From assembly GCF_010183535.1 (NCBI RefSeq), contig NW_026526001.1, positions 186,001 through 250,000 on the forward strand: 64,000 nucleotides of DNA, in the 5' to 3' direction. This document shows, piece by piece, positions 11,980 through 23,360 of this stretch. Position 1 is the first letter of the stretch. Every line of letters begins with the position of its first letter. The position numbers were made by a program, and so were the translations under genes. This stretch comes from Caenorhabditis remanei (taxonomy: Eukaryota > Nematoda > Chromadorea > Rhabditida > Rhabditidae). The notes under the pieces are model-generated. The model worked only from the letters and a program-made list of their open reading frames with translations, was not told the origin of the DNA and ran no database searches.

Positions 11980-14514
11980 ATGACCAACTGGATTGACGTC
12001 ACAAACTCAATTGACATCGCAATAAACGATGAGGATCTCATCAGTGTCTTAACAAAGGATTCGGTGACATTGTATTCTACACAATTTTCGACTGCTTTGG
12101 AGTCGCACAACGTGAGAAAAGCTGAAAACATCTTTGGCGACTCAAAATGTAAGTTTGAAGAATATTTTTGGAAATGAAACAACACGTTATTCTCGAAAAA
12201 ATCCTCGTATTTTGGGAATTATTGAAATTATTTTCTCACCCGAAAATGTAATTGCTGTAGGGTGGTGTAGGATGAAAGTAGGAAAGAAAAAAACCGGATG
12301 AAATATCAGATGATTTATTAACGACAAACACTGGATTTTGAGATGAATTGTGTTTCAATCGTTGTGTTTCTACCGGAAAGTTTTTTTTTGAAAATCCTCG
12401 CCAAAACTTTTTTAAACAGTATATCTATTTTTTCAGGTGTTTTCATTACTGGGAAAACTTCTGATATCTATACAATCGACATTGAAACCTCAACAATGCG
12501 ATCAAAAGCAGTTCTTCCCGGTATCTCGAAAATAAAAGGATGTGACTACCAACGATCCAAAAAAATGTTATTGTTCCAAGACGAAACAATCCGGTCCTCC
12601 ACGAAAAATGTATTGGTGTACGATGTATCGAACAATGCTGTGACGCATACACTCGAGGTGAGCTGGCATCAAAAATTCCAAAAAATTTGTTAGAGATCTT
12701 GTCAGTTACTGATTTTTGTGTTTCGCTTGTAGTCAATAATCAAATGGCATTTTTAGACCACTCCGGATACCATCGTCTCCAACTTCCGATCAAACACAGC
12801 AGAGATTATGACGATGACTGGAAACGGTGTTTGGTCTTTTTATGATCTCCGTGGATCATCTGTCAAACCCCTCAACATTTTCAAAATGGGTTCCGTAATC
12901 AAGCAAGGACACGCAGTAGATTTGTCATATTGCTTAACATCCTCGAATGGACAAGGACATTTGTGGACGTGGAATGGTCAAGGAAAACCACAGGAAAGGT
13001 ATCGATTCTTGAAACATAATTTCTTGAAAAAACTTGAATTGTATTTTTATAGGTGGCGATACAGTAGCAAGGAATGGCTTCTGGGCCTGATAAAAGGAAA
13101 TGGTCCACAAACCATATTCGCTCTCCACGGACAGCATCAAAACTCAAAAGTGAGTTTTTCACCCATAATTTGTTATTTTGTTGTTCTTTTAGTTGACGCT
13201 CACTGATGTAAACGACTTATCCGAATATCAGACAAAAATGTTTCATCGATACGGCGTTAAGGACTCAAAACAAGCACTCTTCGACGTTTTAGACGGAAAA
13301 GTGCTTGCAACTGCTTGTAATTCTGGTATCCAAATGCAATCGGCTGAGTTTCAGTAAGTGTCAAACAAAGCAAGTAGGGCACCTCATTATGCTTTTTTAG
13401 TGTTCCAAATTTCAAAGAGTATTCGCGAAAGCTTTCGGAGAACATCCGCTCAGCCAAAGTTCGATATCAAAAGAACAAAGATCAAAAAGAAGAAGAGAAA
13501 GTAAAGAGTCGTTGGGAGGACAATGCGAAAAAAAATCTCGGCGTGAATGCCTTTGATACGAAGTTCACCGAACACGATTTTACAATGGGCGGTGTGCTTG
13601 GAAGCGGACAGTTTGGATCTGTTTTCGAAGGAAAGTCTAAGAGAACTGGAAAAGCCGTTGCCATAAAGGTAAAAAAACACCACTAGAAAAATAATAGTTA
13701 TTTTTACTTTCAGGTTCTTGTTAATCGTACTTCTATATACACCGAAAAATTCATTGTTCAAAGAGAAGTGGATATTCAGAGAGAATTAAGACATGAAAAT
13801 ATTGTAAAGATGTACACCGCGTTTAAGTCAAAGTATGCTATCTTTATCGTGTTGGAATTGATGTCTGGTACTCTTCATTCAATATTGGAAAATGAAGAGA
13901 CAAAAGTTCTATCTGAAACGAAAATGGCATGTATGGTACAAGGCGTATCAAACGCTCTTGTCTACTGCCATAGGCGAGGTATCATTCATAGAGACCTCAA
14001 GCCACAGAACATTCTCCACTCGAACGAAAACGTCTTCAAGATAACTGACTTTGGCACTGCAACCGATGAACGGTGAGTGACTTTTTGAATGATTTTTTGA
14101 ACATGCTTGATTTCAGAGATAACACATATTGCGGAACTCTCGACTTCATGGCACCAGAAGTGCTTTGCCGAAAAAAACAAAGCCCGGCGGTCGATTGTTT
14201 CGCATTGGGAATCATTGTGCATCTGTGCAACGAAGGAAGCCTACCATTCCTACTTGCAGACGGGCAAGGGTGCGACGAGATGAAGATAAAGTGCAAATAC
14301 GAGCCGCCAGCTGATATGGGCCTTAAAATTCAAGAAATAACACGAAATTTGATAAAGCGAGATGCAAAAGACAGATGGACAGCAACAGAAGTGAGTTTCC
14401 AGTGAAAAACTCCAAAAAGTATCAATTATCTAGGTGGTCACCAGCCAACTAGTTCGAGACTATCAACATCAGATGCAAGACGACATTTTCAAGCAAGAGC
14501 TCGCAGATTTGTGA
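11980..14514 (+). CDS. Ser/Thr protein kinase with an N-terminal propeller-like domain, 9 exons
   Basis: Phase-consistent exons are 11980-12148, 12437-12657, 12757-12998, 13053-13149, 13193-13353, 13401-13668, 13714-14072, 14117-14390 and 14434-14514, giving 623 residues. Residues about 1-320 contain repeated beta-strand-like blocks (VLVYDVSNNAVTHTLE, GVWSFYDLRGSS, GHLWTWNGQGK) that suggest a WD/beta-propeller fold. The C-terminal half is a complete kinase: glycine loop GSGQFGSV, VAIK lysine, alphaC Glu in VQREVDIQREL, HRDLKPQN, DFG in ITDFGTA and APE in MAPEVL. All catalytic residues are present, so it should be active as a cytoplasmic or nuclear Ser/Thr kinase. The subfamily is unclear to me. 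Partial copies of its 3' exons follow downstream. Confidence 0.85.
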
Positions 14515-14872
14515 ATACAACGAACTTCTTCCCACTCTGTATGATGTCCACTATTCCAGTTAATCTATCATACCTTTTTTCTAACTAAACTTTTTCATTT
14601 CATCTGAATATGTGTGTGGTTTTCTTTTTATTCCCTTCCCCCTTCTATACGAGAGAATAGGACTGTCCCTTGTTTACCCAAAAAAAAAGTGTCTGACTAA
14701 GAGGCCTAATTTCTCCGGGTACGCAGAATGTGCGCTCTACTGGACAACCGTTATTTGAATATTATAGAATTTTCGATTAATGACTGATTTGTTGATATTG
14801 CTTTTCAGTTTGAAAAATTAAAAATAAAATTGAGTTTTGTTAACAATGTTTTATTTAAAACAAAATTATTTC
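14515..14872. other. 3' flank of the kinase gene
   Basis: AT-rich sequence with no ORF of interest. The homology shared with the two downstream partial kinase copies ends here at about 14586, which marks the duplication edge. Confidence 0.5.
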
Positions 14873-15283
14873 TCAATCGACTCTCAGATTCTCCACCTCG
14901 AACCGGATTCCACCGAACACTACAGCACGGAGTCTTCTGGCACTCATTTTGAGAACATTCTGGTCGATTGGGCACGTTGCCAGTGAGAACCCGACTTCAA
15001 TGAGGACCTTTCTCCATCCCGGAGCGCCAGGCAGTGCTCGGTTGAGACGGAAGAGTGTCATATCGGCAATCCACTTCACAAGTGGAGTTGGGCTGCGGAT
15101 TTCTCGAAGTGAATTCGAAATGTCGATCATTTCCTGTCGTTGGATGGGGGTTGGAGGTCCTTCCATCTGGAAAAAAAATCATTCGGATCACAGTAAGATT
15201 TAAAAAGAAAATTGTTTTAATTGAACATATAAAGAACTCACCTCCTCCAAAAGTCCACCAATATATTCTTCAAAATTGTCCAT
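14873..15283 (-). CDS. Small two-exon protein of unknown function, 111 aa
   Basis: Exon 1 (15283-15242) encodes MDNFEEYIGGLLEE and ends at a GTGAGT donor. A 75-bp intron ends in TTTTTTTTCCAG. Exon 2 (15166-14873) continues in phase to a stop. The product is acidic at the N-terminus and has an arginine-rich C-terminal half (KMSARRLRAVVFGG). There is no signal peptide, membrane helix or motif I recognise. It lies in the spacer of the palindromic kinase duplication and shows no damage, so it could be a real gene caught in the rearrangement or part of the inserted DNA. Confidence 0.6.
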
Positions 15284-15482
15284 CTCTTAGTGGTAATGGA
15301 AACTGTAATGGAATATTAGAGTTTAGCATGTAGTTTGGGACCAAAAATAAATTGGAAAAAATAGATAAAATATATACTCCGTTAAAACGGTTGAATTGAA
15401 TTTAAAATACAACTTTTTCAATTCAACAACAGTTTATTTAAAACAATACGTGCAAAACAGGAAAAGGAGCGGGGACTCATAG
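15284..15482. other. Spacer between the small gene and the inverted kinase copy
   Basis: AT-rich, with no coding signal. It includes the imperfect hairpin TTGAATTGAATTT...TTTTTCAATTCAA (about 15390-15426). Confidence 0.4.
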
Positions 15483-16448
15483 TTAGAAAAAGGTATGATA
15501 GATTAACTGGAATAGTGGACATCATACAGAGTGGGAAGAAGTTCGTTGTATTCACAAATCTGCGAGCTCTTGCTTGAAAATGTCGTCTTGCATCTGATGT
15601 TGATAGTCTCGAACTAGTTGGCTGGTGACCACCTAGATAATTGATACTTTTTGGAGTTTTTCACTGGAAACTCACTTCTGTTGCTGTCCATCTGTCTTTT
15701 GCATCTCGCTTTATCAAATTTCGTGTTATTTCTTGAATTTTAAGGCCCATATCAGCTGGCGGCTCGTATTTGCACTTTATCTTCATCTCGTCGCACCCTT
15801 GCCCGTCTGCAAGTAGGAATGGTAGGCTTCCTTCGTTGCACAGATGCACAATGATTCCCAATGCGAAACAATCGACCGCCGGGCTTTGTTTTTTTCGGCA
15901 AAGCACTTCTGGTGCCATGAAGTCGAGAGTTCCGCAATATGTGTTATCTCTGAAATCAACCATGTTCAAAAAATCATTCAAAAAGTCACTCACCGTTCAT
16001 CGGTTGCAGTGCCAAAGTCAGTTATCTTGAAGACGTTTTCGTTTGAGTGGAGAATGTTCTGTGGCTTGAGGTCTCTATGAATGATACCTCGCCTATGGCA
16101 GTAGACAAGAGCGTTTGATACGCCTTGTACCATACATGCCATTTTCGTTTCAGATAGAACTTTTGTCTCTTCATTTTCCAATATTGAATGAAGAGTACCA
16201 GACATCAATTCCAACACGATAAAGATAGCATACTTTGACTTAAACGCGGTGTACATCTTTACAATATTTGCATGTCTTAATTCTCTCTGAATATCCACTT
16301 CTCTTTGAACAATGAATTTTTCGGTGTATATAGAAGTACGATTAACAAGAACCTGAAAGTAAAAATAACTATTATTTTTCTAGTGGTGTTTTTTACCTTT
16401 ATGGCAACGGCTTTTCCAGTTCTCTTAGACTTTCCTTCGAAAACAGAG
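15483..16448 (-). pseudogene. Inverted partial copy of the kinase gene
   Basis: This is a near-identical inverted copy of 13619-14586: the end of exon 6 from GSVFEGKSK, exons 7, 8 and 9, and all introns between them. It differs by only a few bases, for example RHANIVK in place of RHENIVK and one base in intron 7. It lacks the N-terminal propeller region, the first half of the glycine loop and any visible promoter or start. The copied exons themselves have no stops, so they could still be spliced into a read-through transcript, but a functional kinase is unlikely. The near identity implies recent duplication or gene conversion. Confidence 0.9.
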
Positions 16449-16465
16449 GTCGTATGCATGAACAT

Positions 16466-16595
16466 TTACCAAGTAAACCGTTTTACCATGGTAAATCTTT
16501 ACCAAGGTAAACAGGGAGTAAATCGTTTACCGTGGTAAACCATTTACCGTATTCACAAGACATTTTTACCGAGGTAAACATTTACCTCAGTAAAT
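16466..16595. repeat. Array of six TTTACC-nn-GGTAAA palindromes
   Basis: Within 130 bp there are palindromes at 16466-16478, 16483-16496, 16499-16512, 16527-16540, 16566-16579 and 16582-16595. Four are perfect TTTACC-nn-GGTAAA arms with different central dinucleotides (AT, AA, GT, GA); two lack one G. The array starts 18 bp beyond the breakpoint of the inverted kinase copy. Two units contain GTAAACA, the forkhead/DAF-16 core. Whether these are binding sites, a repeat family or a recombination product cannot be told from the sequence. Confidence 0.75.
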
Positions 16596-16599
16596 GGAG

Positions 16600-17136
16600 T
16601 TGTATTTCCCTCAAAAACACATTAACTACACATCTCAATGACTGCATAGACTTATTGACTCCACATTTTCAATGTCTACAATGTCCCATTGGCTACATTT
16701 TTCTCACTCACTATATTTTTATCATTGAATACACCACTCATGGACTACAAAATTCTAGAAACTCTCTATATGACTACATCTACATATCTGAATGACACAA
16801 GACCATCTGAAATTATCACATATCTCAGAAGCTTTATCTTTCAAACAGAGTTAGAAAAAGTAGCAGACTGGCCCTATTAGGAACCAGTTTGCATTCATGA
16901 AGATGATGCTTGAAATTATTAAGTGAATAGCGGAGTTTTTATTATTAGCTGTCTACAATCGAAGCGTTGATTCGTGTGTATAAAGGCTTATCTCTAGTAC
17001 ATTAGATAACCGAAGAAGGTCTTAGATGTCTTTTGAGTATAATATGATGAAAGTCGTAAAGTTACTACCGTAATATACACTTTTTTGTACAACCACATTT
17101 TAAGAAGTTATCAATTAGAAAAGTAAAATATCGCTC
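16600..17136. other. Non-coding spacer between kinase copies
   Basis: AT-rich sequence with no gene I can support. The overlapping short ORFs near 16532-16880 have no recognisable domain. Confidence 0.4.
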
Positions 17137-17583
17137 TCTCGACTTCATGGCACCAGAAGTGCTTTGCCGAAAAAAACAAAGCCCGGCGGTCGATTGTTTC
17201 GCATTGGGAATCATTGTGCATCTGTGCAACGATGGAAGCCTACCATTCCTACTTGCAGACGGGCAAATGTGCGACGAGATGAAGATAAAGTGCAAATACG
17301 AGCCGCCAGCTGATATGGGCCTTAAAATTCAAGAAATAACACGAAATTTGATAAAGCGAGATGCAAAAGACAGATGGACAGCAACAGAAGTGAGTTTCCA
17401 GTGAAAAACTCCAAAAAGTATAATTATCTAGGTGGTCACCAGCCAACTAGTTCGAGACTATCAACATCAGATGCAAGACGACATTTTCAAGCACGAGCTC
17501 GCAGATTTGTGAATACAACGAACTTCTTCCCACTCTGTATGATGTCCACTATTCCAGTTAATCTATCATACCTTTTTCTAATT
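17137..17583 (+). pseudogene. Second partial copy of the kinase gene (last exons)
   Basis: A direct copy of about 14137-14586: exon 8 from LDFMAPEVL, the last intron (two bases shorter) and exon 9. It differs by a few substitutions (for example NDGS for NEGS, QMCDE for QGCDE, FKHEL for FKQEL). It has no HRD or DFG motif and no start, so it cannot make a kinase. Its breakpoint lies inside exon 8. Confidence 0.9.
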
Positions 17584-18080
17584 CCAGAAGATCTGTAAAA
17601 CCAATATTTTCATAAAAGACAATTTCCCAATATATAATTTGTCAGCACCTTTAGTGTTTTTTTTTCCTTTTTCTTTACACAGACACTTCCAGGTTCAATT
17701 CCAGATTCATTTCAGATTTTTTGCAAAATTTCAGATTGCTCAGTCTTCATTTTTAATGAGGCGAGAGATGACTCATCGCGTGGAGGTGTTAGAGGAAAGG
17801 GGGCGAGAGAGTGGAGAGTGTTACAGAAAAGGGGAGAGACAATGCATAGCGTGGAGGGTGCGAGAGAGTACACAAAGAGAGGAGGGTGTTAGACAAACAG
17901 AGAGAGGCGGCCAGCAGCGAGAGTTCGGAGAAATGACATGGAGGAGGGGGAGGAGGGATGTGCGCGCGCGCGCCGGAGAGGAGGACCATCATGGATATGG
18001 TCGGGAGCCATACTACCAGACTACACTTTTGCAAAGATCAAAGTTCAACTTGTGTCGTAGGGGACCCCCATACTTCTCAA
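17584..18080. other. Purine-rich low-complexity stretch
   Basis: From about 17755 the plus strand is GA-rich (GAGAGAG, AGGAGGGTG repeats) and includes a GCGCGCGCGC run near 17961-17971. A long ORF across it (17639-18217) is low-complexity and ends in the 157-bp satellite, so I do not call it a gene. Confidence 0.5.
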
Positions 18081-19940
18081 AATCGAACATTTCGAAAATC
18101 TGCTCGAACAGTGGGAGTTTCAGTTCAAAATGGTTTTCATCACAACTCTTAGGTAAATTTCACAGTTTTGCGAAAGTTGTTTGTACCATGAGATACTACC
18201 TTGTTTTCTCTACATAATGGCCGAAAAAACTTTTGAAAATCGAACATTTCGAAAATCTGCTCGAACAGTGGGAGTTTCAGTTCAAAATGGTTTTCATCAC
18301 AACTCTTAGGTAAATTTCACAGTTTTGCGAAAGTGGTTTGTACCATGAGATACTACCTTGTTTTCTCTACATAATGGCCAAAAAAACTTTTGAAAATCGA
18401 ACATTTCGAAAATCTGCTCGAACAGTGGGAGTTTCAGTTCAAAATGGTTTTCATCACAACTCTTAGGTAAATTTCACAGTTTTGCGAAAGTTGTTTGTAC
18501 CATGAGATACTACCTTGTTTTCTCTACATAATGGCCGAAAAAACTTTTGAAAATCGAACATTTCGAAAATCTGCTCGAACAGTGGGAGTTTCAGTTCAAA
18601 ATGGTTTTCATCACAACTCTTAGGTAAATTTCACAGTTTTGCGAAAGTTGTTTGTACCATGAGATACTACCTTGTTTTCTCTACATAATGGCCAAAAAAA
18701 CTTTTGAAAATCGAACATTTCGAAAATCTGCTCGAACAGTGGGAGTTTCAGTTCAAAATGGTTTTCATCACAACTCTCAGGTAAATTTCACAGTTTTGCG
18801 AAAGTGGTTTGTACCATGAGATACTACCTTGTTTTCTCTACATAATGGCCAAAAAAACTTTTGAAAATCGAACATTTCGAAAATCTGCTCGAACAGTGGG
18901 AGTTTCAGTTCAAAATGGTTTTCATCACAACTCTTAGGTAAATTTCACAGTTTCGCAAAAGTTGTTTTTAGCATGAGATACTACCTTGTTTTCTCTACAT
19001 AATGGCCAAAAAAACTTTTGAAAATCGAACATTTCGAAAATCTGCTCGACCAGTGGGAGTTTCAGTTCAAAATGGTTTTCATCACAACTCTTAGGTAAAT
19101 TTCACAGTTTTGCGAAAGTGGTTTGTACCATGAGATACTACCTTGTTTTCTCTACATAATGGCCAAAAAAACTTTTGAAAATCGAACATTTCGAAAATCT
19201 GCTCGAACAGTGGGAGTTTCAGTTCAAAATGGTTTTCATCACAACTCTTAGGTAAATTTCACAGTTTTGCGAAAGTGGTTTGTACCATGAGATACTACCT
19301 TGTTTTCTCTACATAATGGCCAAAAAAACTTTTGAAAATCGAACATTTCGAAAATCTGCTCGAACAGTGGGAGTTTCAGTTCAAAATGGTTTTCATCACA
19401 ACTCTTAGGTAAATTTCACAGTTTTGCGAAAGTGGTTTGTACCATGAGATACTACCTTGTTTTCTCTACATAATGGCCAAAAAAACTTTTGAAAATCGAA
19501 CATTTCGAAAATCTGCTCGAACAGTGGGAGTTTCAGTTCAAAATGGTTTTCATCACAACTCTTAGGTAAATTTCACAGTTTTGCGAAAGTGGTTTGTACC
19601 ATGAGATACTACCTTGTTTTCTCTACATAATGGCCAAAAAAACTTTTGAAAATCGAACATTTCGAAAATCTGCTCGAACAGTGGGAGTTTCAGTTCAAAA
19701 TGGTTTTCATCACAACTCTTAGGTAAATTTCACAGTTTTGCGAAAGTGGTTTGTACCATGAGATACTACCTTGTTTTCTCTACATAATGGCCAAAAAAAC
19801 TTTTGAAAATCGAACATTTCGAAAATCTGCTCGACCAGTGGGAGTTTCAGTTCAAAATGGTTTTCATCACAACTCTTAGGTAAATTTCACAGTTTCGCAA
19901 AAGTTGTTTTTAGCATGAGATACTACCTTGTTTTCTCTAT
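18081..19940. repeat. 157-bp satellite, about 12 copies
   Basis: The motif CGAACATTTCG recurs every 157 bp (18084, 18241, 18398 and onward) to 19940. Units are more than 95 percent alike and differ at a few positions (GTTGTTTGTACC against GTGGTTTGTACC, CTCTTAGG against CTCTCAGG, TTTCGCAAAAGTTGTTTTTAGC). The array ends directly at the terminal repeat of the foldback element. No coding capacity. Confidence 0.95.
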
Positions 19941-21124
19941 ATAACGCATTCTCTGTAAGACTCGAGCATGGAATCAAAGGGTGTGGGCCTAGGACCTGTA
20001 TGCATGGTACAGCTTAGATATTGCAGTCAAACATACTATCGGTCATTAGTAACCCATACAAAAATTTTTGAGCTCGGGCTCCGGGTTACGGTAGTACTGT
20101 AGGTGCTCAAAGAGCAAAAAATTTTTTTTTTGTTTTTGACCGTAGAACGCTATAATTTTTGGAATAAAATGAGTATTGTTAGTGTAGTATTTTCTCAGAA
20201 TTTTAAAACATGAAAATAATTTTTGACCAAGATATAACAAAATTAGTCCATTTTTTCTGAAATTTTGGGAAAAACTGTAATTTTTATGGAACAAATAGGT
20301 AATACCTTTTTACCGCTCTATGTTTACATAAAACAACAATGTTTTAGCTTTATTTTAAAGATAAAAATTTCAAAAAAATCCTATACTGTTTTTTGAAAAA
20401 TTTCGATATCTGACAATGAAAAAAACTTTTTTTGAGATAACTCAAAAATTGTTTTAGAATCAAACTGTTCATACTCTTTTAAGTGTTTTTTGTACTGACA
20501 CTTTATTTCCAACTCTTCAACATCATTGAGAAAAATGCACTTCTATGTATGAATTTTCGCCAAATTTTCAACTTTTTTCAAAAGTTGATTTTTGAAATAC
20601 TAATAATAAATACCTTTTTACCACACTAGTTTTACATTACACAACAAAATTTTCGAGTTATCTCAAAAAAAGTTTTTTTCATTGTCAGATATCGAAATTT
20701 TTCAAAAAACAGTATAGGATTTTTTTGAAATTTTTATCTTTGAAATAAAGCTAAAACATTGTAGTTTCATGTAAACATAGAGTGGTAAAAAGGTATTACC
20801 TATTTGTTCCATAAAAATTACAGTTTTTCCCAAAATTTCAGAAAAAATGGACTAATTTTGTTATATCTTGGTCAAAAATTATTTTCATGTTTTAAAATAT
20901 TGAGAAAATACTACACTAACAATATTCATTTCATTCCAAAAATTATAGCGTTCTACGGTCAAAAACAAAAAAAATTTTTTTTGCTCTTTGAGCACCTACA
21001 GTACTACCGTAACCCGGAGCCCGAGCTCAAAAATTTTTGTATGGGTTACTAATGACCAATAGTATCTGTTTTTATAAAAATCTTGCCCTAGGGCACACGT
21101 TGCTCGAGTCTTACAAAGAATGCG

Positions 21125-21625
21125 TTATAAAATGTCGTAGAAAGCAGATTTTATGCGGTGAGCAGATTGAGTTGAATAATGACTAATTAGGTAAACTACA
21201 ATAATCATCATACCGACTATTTTAAGTACATAGGGAATCATACAAAATAACATCAAGTCATTGTTCTGAATAGTCAAATTTCCCTCGATGCAATTTATAT
21301 TGTGAGGGTCGAAAAAGTTTCTACTCGTTGGATTAGAAAAACTAACTTCCAATAAATTGGTATGACAGGACAGTGACGGATTATTCAATGGAAGCAGTTT
21401 ATTTTCATTGAGAAGTAATAGTAAAGGCATTTGTCAGCTTTTCACAAAAAACTGAAGCTGAATAGACACAGATACCACAACATTTATAGACACAGATACC
21501 ACAACACATTTCTTCCGGCTCTCTTCAGTGTCTTCTACGTACCCAAACCCTTTTGGGACGGAAGCGAATTCCGTCCAAACCAATTGGGTTTGTAGTATAG
21601 TTATTAATATAGAATAGAGTTTCAT
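21125..21625 (-). pseudogene. Small membrane-protein-like gene with an in-frame stop
   Basis: Between foldback arms a minus-strand frame starts MKLYSILITILQTQLVWTEF, a plausible signal peptide, and runs to a stop at 21434-21436. It then continues in the same frame to 21125 with a second hydrophobic segment, LFCMIPYVLKIVGMMIIVVY, near the C-terminus. This layout resembles a short type I membrane protein. A 17-bp duplication (GTGGTATCTGTGTCTAT) lies just before the stop. The last codons overlap the foldback terminus. It could be a decayed host gene trapped by transposon insertion, or chance; no family is recognised. Confidence 0.35.
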
Positions 21626-21629
21626 AGCA

Positions 21630-22120
21630 AGCTAGAATCAAAAGGTTGTTGTAAGAAAATCAGAATATGAATCTCAATGAATGTTGATAATTGTCGTGAT
21701 CGACCAATCGCATAAATCAATCATGGGGAAGGAAAGGGATAAGGACAGGACCAGAAGATACAAAAAGATACCGCAAGAACCGTTGTAACAAAAACCAGAA
21801 CTGAACTGTTGAGCCAACAGCGACTAAGAGGTCAACGAAGAGATAGTGGAGAAACCCAAGGAGGAGGAGAAGTGTACAACAGCTGTGACACCTCCGCAGT
21901 GATAGAGAGCATATAGGACGGTGAGACCCAGCGAGGATTAAGAATACTATGATTATTCACGAAAAGGAATTCAGACCTCTTAATCAAACAACAATGTTCG
22001 CATAATAGCATAGAATACGAGAGGGTCTGGTCTAATTTGAGAGAACGTCGAAGACCAAAACTATGATAAGAGTAGAATTTACTTTCTCGACATGGTACCA
22101 ATTACTCTACTGATAAAAAT
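21630..22120. other. Spacer inside the foldback complex
   Basis: Unique sequence with no supported gene. The only long minus-strand frame (22101-21832) has no recognisable feature. Confidence 0.4.
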
Positions 22121-22807
22121 ACCGTTATTTTTTTTGTTTTTGACCGTAGAACGCTATAATTTTTGGAATGAAATGAATATTGTTAGTGTAGTATTTTCTC
22201 AATATTTTAAAACATGAAAATAATTTTTGACCAAGATATAACAAAATTAGTCCATTTTTTCTGAAATTTTGGGAAAAACTGTAATTTTTATGGAACAAAT
22301 AGGTAATACCTTTTTACCACTCTATGTTTACATGAAACTACAATGTTTTAGCTTTATTTCAAAGATAAAAATTTCAAAAAAATCCTATACTGTTTTTTGA
22401 AAAATTTCGATATCTGACAATGAAAAAAACTTTTTTTGAGATAACTCGAAAATTTTGTTGTGTAATGTAAAACTAGTGTGGTAAAAAGGTATTTATTATT
22501 AGTATTTCAAAAATCAACTTTTGAAAAAAGTTGAAAATTTGGCGAAAATTCATACATAGAAGTGCATTTTTCTCAATGATGTTGAAGAGTTGGAAATAAA
22601 GTGTCAGTACAAAAAACACTTAAAAGAGTATGAACAGTTTGATTCTAAAACAATTTTTGAGTTATCTCAAAAAAAGTTTTTTTCATTGTCAGATATCGAA
22701 ATTTTTCAAAAAACAGTATAGGATTTTTTTGAAATTTTTATCTTTAAAATAAAGCTAAAACATTGTTGTTTTATGTAAACATAGAGCGGTAAAAAGGTAT
22801 TACCTAT

Positions 22808-23360
22808 TCTTTTAGAATCAAATTGCCCGCTAACTTTGGAGCATTTTTTGTATTGACCTTTTATTTATAATTGTTTCTCATCATTATAAAAAATCCAATA
22901 TTCCTTCAATTCAACCATTTTAAGAACATAGTCAGTTTCAGGCTCAAATTTGACGTATTTCGTGGTAACGCAGTTTTTTTTTCTAAATAGTTTTTTTAGT
23001 TCATAAATATTAAAATGCTTTCTTTATTGACAAGAAACAATTTCTAGTTTTCACAAAAAATGTTGCTGAAAATTTTTTGGTAGTGAATGCTTATTGATGC
23101 TTAAAAACTTTGAACTTAAATCTTTTCAATTAAGCAAGGATTTTAATATTTATGAACTAAAAAAACTATTTAGAAAAAAAAATAACTGCGTTACCACGAA
23201 ATACGTCAAATTTGATCCTGAAACTGACTATGTTCTTAAAATGGTTGAATTGAAGGAATATTGGATTTTTTATAATGATGAGAAACAATTATAAATAAAA
23301 GGTCAATACAAAAAATGCTCCAAAGTTAGCGGGCAATTTGATTCTAAAAGAATTTTGAAG
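22808..23360. repeat. Secondary hairpin inserted in the foldback complex
   Basis: An inverted repeat is nested in the larger complex: CTTTTAGAATCAAATTGCCC at 22808 returns as its complement at about 23330-23350. The arms pair across most of 270 bp, interrupting two direct copies of the surrounding arm. The short ORF at 23094-23294 lies within one arm and is not treated as a gene. Confidence 0.75.

Noticed and set aside
17639..18217. 192-codon plus-strand ORF
   Set aside because: It crosses purine-rich low-complexity DNA and runs into the 157-bp satellite; no domain, start context or splice signals.
23094..23294. 66-codon plus-strand ORF
   Set aside because: It lies entirely within an arm of the nested hairpin; probably chance.
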